A stretch of DNA of 64,000 bases from Rhodococcus sp. SGAir0479. GTDB taxonomy: Bacteria > Actinomycetota > Actinomycetes > Mycobacteriales > Mycobacteriaceae. Below the pieces are notes generated by a model that saw only the letters and a list, made by a program, of their open reading frames with translations, was not told the DNA's origin and searched no databases. The translations under genes were made by a program, and so were the position numbers. Numbering within the stretch: position 1 is the first letter of the stretch; each line of letters opens with the position of its first letter. Positions 1-8,759 of the stretch are shown piece by piece. The DNA lies in the NCBI RefSeq assembly GCF_005484805.1, contig NZ_CP039432.1:372001-436000 (forward strand). Reading direction: 5' to 3'.

Positions 1-915
1 CGGACCCTCGCCGACCTGGAACGCGCGCTGCAGCAGCAGGGCTTCTTCGACCGGGCACCCGACGGCCAGTGGCGGCTCTCGCCCAAGGCGATGCGGCAAC
101 TCGGGCAGACGGCGCTGCGGGACGTGGCCGGACGCCTCGCGAACCGTGGCGGGCAACGCGAGACGCGCCGGGCCGGCGCCATGGGTGAGCCGACGGGAGC
201 GTCGCGCACGTGGGAGTTCGGCGACACCGAACCCTGGGACGTCACGCGGACGCTGACGAACGCGATCCTGCGCGAGCCGGGCCGGATGCCGGTGCGGATG
301 ACGGTCGCGGACGTCGAGGTCGCCGAGACGGAGCAGCGCGCGCAGGCCGCTGTCGCGCTGCTGGTCGACACGTCGTTCTCGATGGTGATGGACGGCCGCT
401 GGGTGCCGATGAAGCGCACCGCCCTCGCACTGAACCACCTGGTGACCACCCGGTTCCGTGGGGACGCGCTGCAGCTCATCGGTTTCGGGCGCTACGCGCA
501 GTCGCTGTCGGCGGCGGAACTCGCCGGGTTGGACGGCGCGTGGGACCAGGGCACCAATCTGCATCACGCGCTGCTGCTCGCGGCACGGCATCTGCGCCGG
601 CACCCCAACGCGCAGCCTGTCGTGCTGATCGTCACCGACGGTGAGCCCACCGCGCACCTCGAGCCCGACGGGCAGGCGTTCTTCGACTACCCGCCGAGCG
701 TGCGAACCCTGGGACTGACGGTGCGCGAACTCGACACCCTGGCCCGGCTCGGCGCGCAGGTCACCATCTTCCGGCTCGGCGACGATCCCGGTCTGGCCCG
801 GGTGGTCGATCGGATGGCCCAGCGCGTCGGCGGCCGCGTCGTCGCCCCCGATCTGGACGGTCTGGGCGCCGCCGTCGTCAGCGACTACATGCGGATGCGG
901 CGCCCCGGCAGGTGA
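1..915 (+). CDS. VWA (MIDAS) domain protein, 5'-truncated by window edge
   Basis: The reading frame is open from base 1, so the start lies upstream; the first ATG in frame is at 91. The protein carries a von Willebrand factor A fold: the MIDAS D-x-S-x-S motif reads DTSFS near base 367, followed by the conserved Thr in DQGTNLHH and Asp in VTDGEP. Such proteins normally work with a MoxR-type AAA or magnesium-chelatase-like ATPase encoded just upstream, here outside the window (compare the Rv0958/Rv0959 pair of M. tuberculosis). The client is unknown. The stop overlaps the next gene, which suggests co-translation. Confidence 0.85.
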   Translation, partial: RTLADLERALQQQGFFDRAPDGQWRLSPKAMRQLGQTALRDVAGRLANRGGQRETRRAGAMGEPTGASRTWEFGDTEPWDVTRTLTNAILREPGRMPVRMTVADVEVAETEQRAQAAVALLVDTSFSMVMDGRWVPMKRTALALNHLVTTRFRGDALQLIGFGRYAQSLSAAELAGLDGAWDQGTNLHHALLLAARHLRRHPNAQPVVLIVTDGEPTAHLEPDGQAFFDYPPSVRTLGLTVRELDTLARLGAQVTIFRLGDDPGLARVVDRMAQRVGGRVVAPDLDGLGAAVVSDYMRMRRPGR

Positions 916-1325
916 TGGACATCCGCGCGTGGGTCCGTCACGATCACACCGTGCGCCTGCCGAAGGGTCTCGTCGTCACCGCGTGTGCGGTCGTCGGATT
1001 GTCGTGGCTGCTCCTGGTCGGGACCGGCATCGTGCAGGGCGATTGGATGGAGCTGTACCTGGCGTTCCTGTTCGCCGTGGGACTTCAGGACTGGTGGCGC
1101 GACCGGCAGGGCAAGCCGTCGATGCCGACGGGCACCCCGCGGCAACGGCTCGCCTCCGGGGCCATCGCACTCGTGACGGGAGCCGGGGGCGCCGCGATCG
1201 TACTCACGCGGGACGCGCTGCCGATGCGGATCGCCGGGGGAGCGCTGGTCGTGGCTGGGCTCCTCTTCCTGTACGGGGTGGTGTCGAGCCTCCGGAAACC
1301 GCCGCCGCCCGCCGATGCGGCGTGA
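912..1325 (+). CDS. small integral membrane protein, unknown function
   Basis: A 137-residue protein with about four predicted membrane segments (roughly residues 18-38, 41-58, 75-95 and 102-122) and a short charged loop after the second. It starts at GTG 912, overlapping the VWA stop (an ATG at 915 is equally possible), so the two genes look translationally coupled. No family is recognised. Context suggests a membrane partner of the VWA/ATPase unit, but this is only inferred from position. Confidence 0.7.
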   Translation: MMDIRAWVRHDHTVRLPKGLVVTACAVVGLSWLLLVGTGIVQGDWMELYLAFLFAVGLQDWWRDRQGKPSMPTGTPRQRLASGAIALVTGAGGAAIVLTRDALPMRIAGGALVVAGLLFLYGVVSSLRKPPPPADAA

Positions 1326-1331
1326 GGCGGC

Positions 1332-2270
1332 TCAGGCCAGCAGCGCCGCGACCAGCGCGATCGCGGGAATCGACGCGAGCGTCGTGACGAAGGCCGCGTC
1401 GCGGGAGAGGACCATGCCGCGCTGATAGCGGCTGGCGTACACGAACACGTTCTGCGCGGTGGGCAACGTCGCGACCACCACGATCGCGAACAGCTCGTGC
1501 CCCTCCAGGCCCAGCAGGAACCGGGCCATCAGGTACGCCAGGACCGGCTGGACGCCGATCTTGAGCACCGAGGCGAGCGCGACGTCGCGGCGCGGGCTGG
1601 CGCCCTTCTCGAGGACCCGGACCCCGTACAGCGACAACCCGAACGCCAGCAGCGCGCCGGGCACCGAGGCACCGCCGATCAGCTGGAACGGCTGCATCAA
1701 CGCCTCGGGCAGCGTCCATCCCGATACGGCCACCACCAGCCCGGCCGCGCCGGCCAGGACGATCGGATTCTTGAACGGCGCGGTGATCGTCTCGAGCCGG
1801 GACGCGCCTGCGCGGGTCGTGCTGATGTCCAGGACGGTGAGCGCGACGGGCGAGAAGATCATGATCTGGAACAGCAGCAGCGGCGCGACGAACGACGCGT
1901 CGCCGAGGACGAACACCGCGATGGGGATGCCGAGATTCGCCGAGTTCACGTACGACGCGGACAGCGCGCCGATCGTCAACTCCGGCAGTGGGCGGCGCAG
2001 CCACACGCGGGCGATCGCCAGGTAGATGCCGGCGACCGCGAATGCCGTGGCCGCCGCCACCGCCAGGGTGGGGGAGAAGACCACCGACAGGTCGGAGCGG
2101 GCCAGGGTGTCGAACAGCAGCGCCGGCGTCGCGACGAAGAACACCAGCCGGCTCAGCACGAACTGGCCGTGCTCACCGAGAGTGCCCGTGCGACCGAGGA
2201 AGAACCCGATCGCGATGACGACGAAGATGACCGTGAAACCCGCGACTACACCCGACACGCCGCGGGGCAC
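1332..2270 (-). CDS. AEC-family (auxin efflux carrier-like) transporter
   Basis: A 312-residue polytopic membrane protein with about ten hydrophobic segments arranged as two five-helix halves, as in the AEC/bile-acid-sodium-symporter fold. The conserved Asn-rich segment SYVNSANLGIP lies in the first half and the matching TAQNVFVYASRY element in the second. The family exports small organic anions. The substrate cannot be predicted here. The gene ends 6 bp after the preceding convergent gene and is read away from the ABC cluster beyond 2438. Confidence 0.85.
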   Translation of the reverse strand: MPRGVSGVVAGFTVIFVVIAIGFFLGRTGTLGEHGQFVLSRLVFFVATPALLFDTLARSDLSVVFSPTLAVAAATAFAVAGIYLAIARVWLRRPLPELTIGALSASYVNSANLGIPIAVFVLGDASFVAPLLLFQIMIFSPVALTVLDISTTRAGASRLETITAPFKNPIVLAGAAGLVVAVSGWTLPEALMQPFQLIGGASVPGALLAFGLSLYGVRVLEKGASPRRDVALASVLKIGVQPVLAYLMARFLLGLEGHELFAIVVVATLPTAQNVFVYASRYQRGMVLSRDAAFVTTLASIPAIALVAALLA

Positions 2271-2315
2271 CTCCCAAACCGAACCGAAACCCGGCGGGAA
2301 GTCTAGACCCGACCG

Positions 2316-2374
2316 CTGAACGGGAATTCACGGCACGGTTCGGGGCCCAGAGCGTGCCGTGAATTCCCGTTCAG
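2316..2374. repeat. 22-bp perfect inverted repeat (stem-loop)
   Basis: Bases 2316-2337 and 2353-2374 are perfect reverse complements, separated by a 15-nt loop. The arm starts CTGAACGGGAATTCACGGC. It lies between the start of the AEC gene and the end of the Fec-type ATPase gene, so it could terminate the ABC operon transcript, although no T-run follows. The AT content of the arm is higher than the surroundings. It is directly followed by tandem repeats. Confidence 0.8.
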
Positions 2375-2439
2375 GGGAAGCCGGGTCTCAGGGGAAGCCG
2401 GGTCTCAGGGGAAGCCGGGTCTCAGGGAAGTCGGGTCTC
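2373..2439. repeat. tandem 17-bp repeat, four copies
   Basis: The unit AGGGGAAGCCGGGTCTC occurs three times without change (2373-2389, 2390-2406, 2407-2423), then once with a deletion and one substitution (2424-2439), and a partial fifth unit follows. The last copy contains the stop codon of the ABC ATPase gene (2438-2440 on the minus strand). The repeats abut the 22-bp stem-loop. Too few and too short, with no spacers, to be CRISPR. Confidence 0.85.
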
Positions 2440-3214
2440 AGGGGTTGCCGAGCCGGAAGATGCCGTCGGACGGATCGAAGTGAACGCGCCGCGAGTCGAA
2501 GGCCCGGCGGATGGCGCCCGCCTCGATCAGCGACGCGGGAGTGCCGTCGACGACGGTGCCGTCGCCCGCGGCCAGCCACACGTGCCGCGACGTGCGCAGC
2601 ACCAGTTCGACGTCGTGGGTCGAGAGCAGCACCGTGATGCCGCTGTCGTCGGCGATCTCCTCGAGCAGCGCCAACAGTTCCACCCGCGCCGCGACGTCGA
2701 GGAACGCGCTGGGCTCGTCGAGCACCAGCAGAGCCGGCTGCTGCACCAGCGCCCGCGCGATCAGCACCCGCTGGCGCTGGCCGTCGGACATCTCGTGCAT
2801 CCGGACGTCGGCGAGATGCGTGGCACCCATCCGTTCGAGGCTGTCGGCGATCAACCGCTTCTCGTCGTCGGTCAGCCGCGACGCGAAGCCCTGGTGCGGG
2901 AGCCGGCCGAGCGCGGCCACCTCACCGCCGGTGAGCAGTCCGCCCTCGACACGGTCGGTGAGGACCACCGCGATCCGGCGGGCCCGCTGCGCCGGCGGCA
3001 GCGCGGTGACGTCGCGGCTGTCGAGGCGGATCGTGCCGCCGAGGACGCGTTGCAGCCCGGCGACCGAGCGCAGCAGCGTCGACTTGCCGGCGCCGTTGGG
3101 ACCGAGCAGCGCGGTGACCTGTCCGGCGTGGGCGGTCAGGTGCAGGTCCTCCAGTACCCGGCGCGGCGGCCGGCCCGGATAGCCGACCGTGACACCGTCG
3201 AGCGCGAGCGTCAT
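2438..3214 (-). CDS. Fec-type ABC transporter ATP-binding protein
   Basis: A 258-residue ATPase of the FecE/BtuD class that powers iron-siderophore or cobalamin uptake. Walker A is GPNGAGKS (38-45), the signature reads MSDGQ instead of the usual LSGGQ, and Walker B is LLVLDEP. The start is ATG 3214, which overlaps the permease stop in an ATGA arrangement; an upstream in-frame extension to 3343 lies inside the permease gene and is rejected. It is the last gene of the operon binding protein-permease-ATPase. Confidence 0.92.
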   Translation of the reverse strand: MTLALDGVTVGYPGRPPRRVLEDLHLTAHAGQVTALLGPNGAGKSTLLRSVAGLQRVLGGTIRLDSRDVTALPPAQRARRIAVVLTDRVEGGLLTGGEVAALGRLPHQGFASRLTDDEKRLIADSLERMGATHLADVRMHEMSDGQRQRVLIARALVQQPALLVLDEPSAFLDVAARVELLALLEEIADDSGITVLLSTHDVELVLRTSRHVWLAAGDGTVVDGTPASLIEAGAIRRAFDSRRVHFDPSDGIFRLGNP

Positions 3215-4245
3215 GCGACACCGGCCTTTGCGCGCCGTGAGCGCAGCAACACCAGGATCACCACCGGCGCGCCGACGAGCGCGGTCACCACGTTCAGCGG
3301 GAGCACGCCGTCGCGGCCGGGGAGCTGCGCGACGACCGAGCACAGCAGCGACACCGCCGCGCCCATGAGCACCGCGCCGGGCAGCAGGATCCGGTGGTCG
3401 GACGTCCCGAGCGCCAGCCGCGCGAGATGCGGAACCGCGATCCCCAGGAAGGCGATGGGGCCGCAGAATGCAGTGACCCCGCCGGCCAGCAGCGCCGCCG
3501 CGGTGATCGCCACCGTCCGGGTGCGCAGCAGGTGCACGCCCATCGAGCTGGCGTAGTCCTCACCGAGCAGCATCGCGTTGAGCGGACGCACCAGCGTCGC
3601 CGCCAGCACGAGTCCGGCCAGCACCACCGGCACCAGGACTCGCAGATCCGACCAGGACGCGCCCGAATACGAGCCCAGACTCCACAGGATGAACTGCTGC
3701 ATCTGGGCGGGTTCGGAGAACGCGACCAGCAGCGAGACGACCGCGCTCGTCACCGAGCCCACCATCACGCCGACGATCAGCAGTGTCACCACCGATCGGA
3801 CCCACCGGGAGATGGCCAGCACCAGCAGCAGCACCACCAACGCGCCGACGGCGGCTGCGGCCGCGATGCCCAGGCGGCCGGTGCCCGCGACGGCCGCGAA
3901 CACACCGGCTCCGGTGCCCGAGCCGAGCACCACCAACGCGACTCCGAGACTGGCGCCCGACGACACCCCGAGGATGTACGGATCGGCGAGCGGGTTGGCG
4001 AACAGCGTCTGCATCAACAGCCCCGCCACCGCGAGCGCCGCGCCCGCGCACGCGGCCGTGACGACCCGCGGCAGCCGGATGTCCCGGATGAGCGTGGTCC
4101 AACGGTCGGCGCCGGCGTCACCCGTCAGCAGATACCGCGCCGTGGTGCCGAACGGGATCGTCACCGAACCCACCGACACCGCCAGCACGGTCGCCGCGAC
4201 GACGAGCGCGACCAGGCCGGTGACGGTGGCTGCGGTGCGGGTCAC
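3211..4245 (-). CDS. Fec-type ABC transporter permease
   Basis: A 344-residue FecCD/BtuC-like permease with nine to ten membrane helices and the family hallmark segments NPLADPYILG (the cytoplasmic coupling region) and GPIAFLGI. The start is GTG 4245, overlapping the binding-protein stop by 4 bp (GTGA). The open frame continues upstream to 5358 only as a shadow of the binding-protein gene. A single permease gene implies a homodimeric channel. Substrate is presumably a ferric siderophore, haem or cobalamin. Confidence 0.92.
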   Translation of the reverse strand: MTRTAATVTGLVALVVAATVLAVSVGSVTIPFGTTARYLLTGDAGADRWTTLIRDIRLPRVVTAACAGAALAVAGLLMQTLFANPLADPYILGVSSGASLGVALVVLGSGTGAGVFAAVAGTGRLGIAAAAAVGALVVLLLVLAISRWVRSVVTLLIVGVMVGSVTSAVVSLLVAFSEPAQMQQFILWSLGSYSGASWSDLRVLVPVVLAGLVLAATLVRPLNAMLLGEDYASSMGVHLLRTRTVAITAAALLAGGVTAFCGPIAFLGIAVPHLARLALGTSDHRILLPGAVLMGAAVSLLCSVVAQLPGRDGVLPLNVVTALVGAPVVILVLLRSRRAKAGVA

Positions 4246-5426
4246 TGCAGCCGGCGGTAGAAGGTGAACTCGTGCCCGGGCAGCAGTTCCGGATGGGCGA
4301 TCGCGATGAGGTCGGCCACCACGAGGTCGGGACGCAGGACGCCCTGCTCGTAGATGTCCAGCGCGCCGGCGTCCGTCGCGCGCGCGGACGATGTCCACAC
4401 CTGCCCGTCGCGGAACGCCGCGAACTCCGCCAGCCGCGGTTCGGCGGCGAGCGCCTCGGCCACGGTCGTGGCGGCGGACGTGCTGATCGCGAGCGGGATC
4501 GCGCCCGCCTTCGCGAACACGGTCTCGAGGTCGGTCTGCAGGCTGCCGGTGCCGGGTTCGCTCATCCACGGGTGGGTGATGTGCGCCGTGCCGTACAGCG
4601 CGTTCGAGTAACTCGCCAACGGCACCGACCACCCGCCCTGGTAGGGCAGTCCCGGCACGATCGGTGCGGGCGCGGTTGCGGCGGCCAGGTCGGTGTACTT
4701 GTCGTACTCGGCGACGATGCCGTCGAACGTCTCGGCGGCCTGCTTCTCGGTACCGGTCAGCGCCGCGAAGAACTTGATCCACTCGGCGCGGCCCAGGGGA
4801 TCGGTCTCGAGCCAGTCGTAGTTGTCGAGCACCGGAATCTTCGAGCGCTCGATCACCGCGAAGGCCGGGTCGGTGAAACCGCCGGTCACCAGGGCCTGCG
4901 GAGCGTGCGCGACAACCGCCTCGGCGTCCACCTGACCGGCGGTGGCGAACTGCACGACGCCGGTGTCGGCGAAGTGTTCGCGTGCCGCGTCGCTGTAGAC
5001 GAAGTCGGCGCTCGCGAAACCCGTCAGGACGTCGAGCTTGCCGAGCGCCTCGAGGCTGGGCAGATGCGTCGTGGACTCGGCGAACAGGTCGCTCACCGGC
5101 GTGGCCACCTGCTGGGCGTTCGCGAGGTCCCCGGACAGGTCGGGTGCCGGGGCGCCGCACTTGGTGAGCACGTACGCCTCGTCGGGCTGACCGGGTTGGC
5201 GGACGGTGAGCACCTGGTACGAGTTGTGGTATTCGATGTCGAAGTTCTGCGCGTACTCGACGGACTGCTTGTCCGGGAAATAGTCGATGGCCGGATCGAA
5301 ATCGGTGATGCAGTCCGCGCCGGCGGCACCGGAGGCGCCTGGGGAGTCGGACGAGCACGCCGCGACGCCGCCCACGGTCAGGGCGGTGGCGGCGAGGAGA
5401 GCGACGGTACGGAGCGAGAGCGACAC
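4242..5426 (-). CDS. Fec-type ABC transporter substrate-binding lipoprotein
   Basis: A 394-residue exported lipoprotein with lipobox GVAAC (Cys24), followed by two lobes typical of the FecB/BtuF (class III) binding proteins. Compared with siderophore binders it has two extra cysteines early in the mature chain (ADCITDF and TKCGAP) that may form a disulphide. It begins at GTG 5426, six bases after a TAGATT -10 element, so the mRNA is probably leaderless. No IdeR/Fur-like box was recognised upstream, so metal or siderophore specificity stays open. Confidence 0.9.
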   Translation of the reverse strand: MSLSLRTVALLAATALTVGGVAACSSDSPGASGAAGADCITDFDPAIDYFPDKQSVEYAQNFDIEYHNSYQVLTVRQPGQPDEAYVLTKCGAPAPDLSGDLANAQQVATPVSDLFAESTTHLPSLEALGKLDVLTGFASADFVYSDAAREHFADTGVVQFATAGQVDAEAVVAHAPQALVTGGFTDPAFAVIERSKIPVLDNYDWLETDPLGRAEWIKFFAALTGTEKQAAETFDGIVAEYDKYTDLAAATAPAPIVPGLPYQGGWSVPLASYSNALYGTAHITHPWMSEPGTGSLQTDLETVFAKAGAIPLAISTSAATTVAEALAAEPRLAEFAAFRDGQVWTSSARATDAGALDIYEQGVLRPDLVVADLIAIAHPELLPGHEFTFYRRLQ

Positions 5427-5432
5427 CCGGAG

Positions 5433-5438
5433 AATCTA
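5433..5438 (-). promoter_or_regulatory. -10 element of the Fec-type operon
   Basis: TAGATT on the minus strand ends six bases before GTG 5426, the spacing expected for a leaderless actinobacterial transcript. Confidence 0.5.
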
Positions 5439-5477
5439 GCGTGGGCCGGTGGAGCCGCCGGTGGGCACCCGCGAACG

Positions 5478-5515
5478 CGAGAGGCCGCGCCGTCGGGTGA
5501 CGGCGCGGCCTCTCG
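5478..5515 (-). terminator. 17-bp stem, 4-nt loop terminator after rpsR2
   Basis: Bases 5478-5494 pair perfectly with 5499-5515 around the loop GGGT. It lies 13 bp after the S18 stop codon and 52 bp before the Fec operon start, so it isolates the ribosomal gene from the transporter despite their shared strand. Confidence 0.8.
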
Positions 5516-5528
5516 TACGTGGTTCGGG

Positions 5529-5786
5529 CTACCGGCTGGTGATGAACGGCAGCAGGGCCATCTCGCGGGCGTTCTTCACCGCGGTGGCCACCTGGCGCTG
5601 CTGCTGCGGGGTCAGCCCGGTGACGCGGCGGCTGCGGATCTTGCCGCGATCGGAGATGAAGGTGCGGAGCAGGTTGACGTCCTTGTAGTCGACGGTCTCG
5701 ATGCCCGCGGCGATCAGCGGGTTCTTCTTGGGGCGGCGGCCCTGCTCGCTGCGCGCCTTCTTCGACGGGGACCTTCTGACTGCCAT
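5529..5786 (-). CDS. rpsR2: 30S ribosomal protein bS18, cysteine-free (C-minus) paralogue
   Basis: An 85-residue S18 with the conserved core [17 protein letters not shown] and [12 protein letters not shown]. Zinc-binding S18 proteins carry CxxC cysteines near the N-terminus and another in the middle; this one has no cysteine at all, so it matches the zinc-independent paralogue (RpsR2, Rv2055c type) normally used under zinc limitation. In mycobacteria the paralogue sits in a Zur-controlled cluster with other C-minus ribosomal proteins. Here it stands alone. A TAGGAT -10 lies at 5819-5824 with an AAGGAAA ribosome-binding site before ATG 5786. Confidence 0.9.
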   Translation of the reverse strand: MAVRRSPSKKARSEQGRRPKKNPLIAAGIETVDYKDVNLLRTFISDRGKIRSRRVTGLTPQQQRQVATAVKNAREMALLPFITSR

Positions 5787-5809
5787 TGCTTTTCCTTACC
5801 GGCTCGACT

Positions 5810-5824
5810 GATTGCGCAATCCTA
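5810..5824 (-). promoter_or_regulatory. rpsR2 promoter with 12-bp palindrome
   Basis: The minus strand carries TAGGAT (5824-5819) as -10, immediately overlapping the perfect palindrome GATTGCGCAATC (5810-5821). The palindrome would cover the transcription start and could be an operator. It does not resemble the AT-rich Zur box of mycobacteria. Confidence 0.45.
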
Positions 5825-5930
5825 CCGGACCGGCGGCCCGCGGCGGCCGTGCCAGCGAAAACTCGGGCCGGGACGGGTTCGCCGGGGGCACCTGTGCCGG
5901 CGGTGACGCGGTGCGTGCGACGCTGTCGGC

Positions 5931-6542
5931 GTGCTGCTGCAGATCCTCGACCTCGTCGGCATCGCCGCGTTCGCGGCGTCCGGTGCCCTGGTCGGGGTGA
6001 GCAAACGTCTCGACATCTTCGGTGTGTGCGTCGTGGGTGTGTTCACCGGCATCGGCGGCGGCATCGTGCGGGACGTGCTGCTGGGCATCCATCCGCCCAC
6101 GTCGCTGACCAGTTGGTCGCTGTTCGGGACGGCCGCGGCGACGTCGGTGCTCGTCTTCTTCGTGCATTCCGCGCTGGGTCGGCTGCGGCGGGAGATTCTC
6201 GTGCTCGACGCCGCCGGAATGGGTCTGTTCGCGTGCACCGGCGCCGCCATCGCGCTCGACGCCGGTGCCGGTCCGCTCGCGTCCGCGCTCATCGGCGCCA
6301 CCACCGCGATCGGTGGCGGCATCCTGCGGGACGTGCTGGTCAACGAGGTGCCGCTGTTGCTGCAGCGGGACCTGTACGCGATCCCGGCGCTGCTCGGGGC
6401 GGCGCTGGTCGTCGCGGGGACCTCGGCCGGGCTGCCGCACGACGCCGTGCTGCTGGTCGGTACCGCGGTCGCGACCGCGTTGCGTCTGGTCGCGTTGTGG
6501 CGGCACTGGAGCCTGCCGGGCCCGCGGCTGCCCCAGGAGTGA
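5931..6542 (+). CDS. TRIC-type cation channel (UPF0126/YvgT family)
   Basis: A 203-residue membrane protein made of two homologous three-helix halves plus a seventh helix. Each half carries the family signature: [13 protein letters not shown] (about residues 43-55) and [12 protein letters not shown], the glycine-kinked pore helices of prokaryotic TRIC channels, which conduct monovalent cations as trimers. It starts at GTG 5931. It is a single gene between the rpsR2 promoter and mprA; nothing shows its regulation. Confidence 0.88.
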   Translation: MLLQILDLVGIAAFAASGALVGVSKRLDIFGVCVVGVFTGIGGGIVRDVLLGIHPPTSLTSWSLFGTAAATSVLVFFVHSALGRLRREILVLDAAGMGLFACTGAAIALDAGAGPLASALIGATTAIGGGILRDVLVNEVPLLLQRDLYAIPALLGAALVVAGTSAGLPHDAVLLVGTAVATALRLVALWRHWSLPGPRLPQE

Positions 6543-6570
6543 CGCGACACGCTCCCGGCTCGCGGTCGCC

Positions 6571-6588
6571 TCTCAGCGGGATCTCAGC
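6571..6588 (+). promoter_or_regulatory. MprA box upstream of mprA
   Basis: Two direct repeats TCTCAGC at 6571-6577 and 6582-6588, spaced by one 11-bp period, lie 21 bp before the mprA start. The same element, with the same period, precedes pepD. It matches the direct-repeat MprA site described upstream of mprA and pepD in M. tuberculosis, and implies autoregulation. Confidence 0.8.
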
Positions 6589-6609
6589 CCGCCGGGCCAA
6601 AATGTCGGC

Positions 6610-7296
6610 ATGCGCATTTTGGTGGTCGACGACGACCGGGCGGTCCGGGACTCGCTGCGGCGGTCGCTGAGCTTCAACGGCTACACGGTCGAGCTCGCCG
6701 TCGACGGTATGGATGCGCTCGAGAAGGTCGCGGCGTCGCGGCCCGATGCGTTGGTGCTCGACGTCATGATGCCGCGCCTGGACGGCCTCGAAGTGTGCCG
6801 GCGGCTGCGCAGCACCGGCGACGATCTGCCGATCCTGGTGCTGACCGCCCGGGACTCGGTGTCCGAACGGGTGGCCGGGCTCGACGCCGGCGCCGACGAC
6901 TACCTGCCCAAACCGTTCGCGCTCGAGGAGCTGCTGGCCCGGCTGCGGGCGCTGCTGCGCCGCGCGACCCCGGCCGGGGGCGACGACTCCGAGGCGATGC
7001 GATTCGAGGATCTCACCCTCGACCCGGTCACCCGGGAGGTCACACGCGGTGGCCGCTCGATCAGCCTCACCCGCACCGAGTTCGCGCTGCTCGAGATGCT
7101 GATGGCGAACCCACGGCGGGTGCTCTCGCGCAGTCGGATCCTCGAGGAGGTGTGGGGGTACGACTTCCCGACGTCGGGCAACGCGCTCGAGGTCTACGTC
7201 GGCTACCTGCGGCGCAAGACCGAGGCCGACGGTGAGCCGCGCCTGATCCACACGGTGCGCGGCGTCGGCTACGTCCTGCGGGAGACCCCGCCCTGA
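6610..7296 (+). CDS. mprA: response regulator MprA
   Basis: A 228-residue OmpR/PhoB-type regulator that closely matches mycobacterial MprA, the envelope-stress regulator. The receiver has the acidic pocket DDD (residues 7-9), phospho-acceptor Asp51 in VLDVMMP and Lys in LPKPF. The winged-helix DNA-binding domain covers about residues 135-226. ATG 6610 is chosen because the chain then aligns with MprA; longer frames to 6265 run through the TRIC gene. An MprA box lies directly upstream. Its stop overlaps the start of mprB by 1 bp. Confidence 0.96.
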   Translation: MRILVVDDDRAVRDSLRRSLSFNGYTVELAVDGMDALEKVAASRPDALVLDVMMPRLDGLEVCRRLRSTGDDLPILVLTARDSVSERVAGLDAGADDYLPKPFALEELLARLRALLRRATPAGGDDSEAMRFEDLTLDPVTREVTRGGRSISLTRTEFALLEMLMANPRRVLSRSRILEEVWGYDFPTSGNALEVYVGYLRRKTEADGEPRLIHTVRGVGYVLRETPP

Positions 7297-8759
7297 TGGT
7301 CGCTCCCTTCGGAAGGCCCGGGACGCGGCCGGACGGTCCGGGTGCCGCGCCCGGCGCGACGGCGCCCCGGCGCGGCGAGATGCGTCCGCCGATGCCGCTG
7401 ACGCGGTCGGTGTCGCTGCGATGGCGGGTGACGCTGCTCGCGGCGTCGGTCGTGGCGATCGCGGTCGCCGTCATGGCGGTCGCGGCGTACGCGGTGGTCG
7501 CGCGCGCCCTCTACAACGACGTCGACAAGCAGCTGCAGTCGCGCGCGTCGTCGATCGTCGACAACGAACTCATCACCTTCGATCCGCGGTACATCGCCGG
7601 GGCGACGCTGTACACCAGCGACATCAGTGTGGCGCTGATCTTCCCGGACCTGAACAAGTACATCCCACCGGGATCGGTGGTGCCCATCGGCCCGGCCGAG
7701 ATGGCGGTGGCGCGGGGCCAGCGGGACTTCTCGCTGCGCACCGTCGAGGACAGCCGGGTGCTGGCCGAGAGGACGCGCGACGGCAGCACGCTGGTGATCG
7801 CGCAGCGGCTCCAACCCACCGAGGACATCCTCGACCGGCTGGCGTGGGTGTTGTTCGTGGTCGGCGGCTGCGGCGTCGTGCTGGCGGCCGCGGCCGGGAC
7901 CACCGTGGGCCGGACCGGGCTGCGGCCGATCGCCCGGCTCACGGCGGCCACCGAGCGGGTCGCCCGCACCGACGACCTCACGCCCATTCCCGTCACCGGG
8001 CACGACGAACTGGCGCGGCTGACAACCAGTTTCAACACCATGCTGCGGGCGCTCGCGGAGTCGCGGGCGCGGCAGGGCCGGCTGGTGGCCGACGCCGGCC
8101 ACGAGCTGCGCACCCCACTCACGTCGCTGCGCACCAACATGGAACTGCTCATCGCGTCGAGTCGCCCGGGCGCACCGCACATTCCGGACCAGGACATGGC
8201 CGACCTCCGCGCCGACGTCATGGCGCAGATCGAGGAGCTGTCCACCCTGGTCGGCGATCTGGTCGATCTCGCGCGTGAGGACGCCCCCGAGACCGTCTTC
8301 GAACTCGTCGACCTCAGCGAGGTCGTCGAACGTTCGCTCGAGAAGGCCCGCCGGCGGCGCAACGAGATCGACTTCGAGGCGGTCACCACGCCGTGGTTCA
8401 TCTACGGCGATCAGGCGGGTCTGTCCCGGGCGGTCCTCAACGTGCTCGACAACGCCGCGAAGTGGAGTCCGTCGGGGCAGCACGTCGATGTCCGCATGCG
8501 CCAGATCGGCGACCGGCTCCTGGAACTGACCGTCGACGACGCCGGACCGGGCATTCCCGTCGAGGAGCGCGAACTGGTCTTCGAGCGCTTCTACCGGTCC
8601 ACGGCGTCACGGTCGATGCCCGGCTCCGGGCTGGGGCTGGCGATCGTGCGGCAGGTGGTCGTCAAGCACGGCGGCACCATCGCCGTCGAGACCTCCCGGC
8701 GCGGCGGCGCGCTCATCCGGATCGTGCTGCCGGGCGAGCCCCACCCCGGCGTCCACTGA
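7296..8759 (+). CDS. mprB: sensor histidine kinase MprB
   Basis: A 487-residue membrane kinase: cytoplasmic N-terminus, transmembrane segment at about 45-65, extracytoplasmic sensor, second membrane segment at about 182-205, HAMP linker, phosphorylated His269 in DAGHELRTPL, then the ATPase with N box DNAAKWSP, G boxes DAGPGIP and GSGLGLAIV. In mycobacteria MprB senses surface stress through its extracytoplasmic domain and DnaK binding. Starts at ATG 7296 (TGATG overlap with mprA); Met29 is an alternative start that would trim a Pro/Gly-rich leader. Confidence 0.95.
   Translation: MVAPFGRPGTRPDGPGAAPGATAPRRGEMRPPMPLTRSVSLRWRVTLLAASVVAIAVAVMAVAAYAVVARALYNDVDKQLQSRASSIVDNELITFDPRYIAGATLYTSDISVALIFPDLNKYIPPGSVVPIGPAEMAVARGQRDFSLRTVEDSRVLAERTRDGSTLVIAQRLQPTEDILDRLAWVLFVVGGCGVVLAAAAGTTVGRTGLRPIARLTAATERVARTDDLTPIPVTGHDELARLTTSFNTMLRALAESRARQGRLVADAGHELRTPLTSLRTNMELLIASSRPGAPHIPDQDMADLRADVMAQIEELSTLVGDLVDLAREDAPETVFELVDLSEVVERSLEKARRRRNEIDFEAVTTPWFIYGDQAGLSRAVLNVLDNAAKWSPSGQHVDVRMRQIGDRLLELTVDDAGPGIPVEERELVFERFYRSTASRSMPGSGLGLAIVRQVVVKHGGTIAVETSRRGGALIRIVLPGEPHPGVH

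Noticed and set aside
2373-2439. Possible CRISPR array
   Set aside because: Units of 17 bp are directly adjacent, with no spacers and no cas genes.
4246-5358. N-terminal extension of the Fec permease frame
   Set aside because: It is the shadow of the binding-protein gene; composition is Arg/Pro-rich and the GTG at 4245 fits the operon overlap.
5810-5821. Zur operator at rpsR2
   Set aside because: GATTGCGCAATC is palindromic but GC-centred and lacks the AT-rich pattern of actinobacterial Zur boxes.
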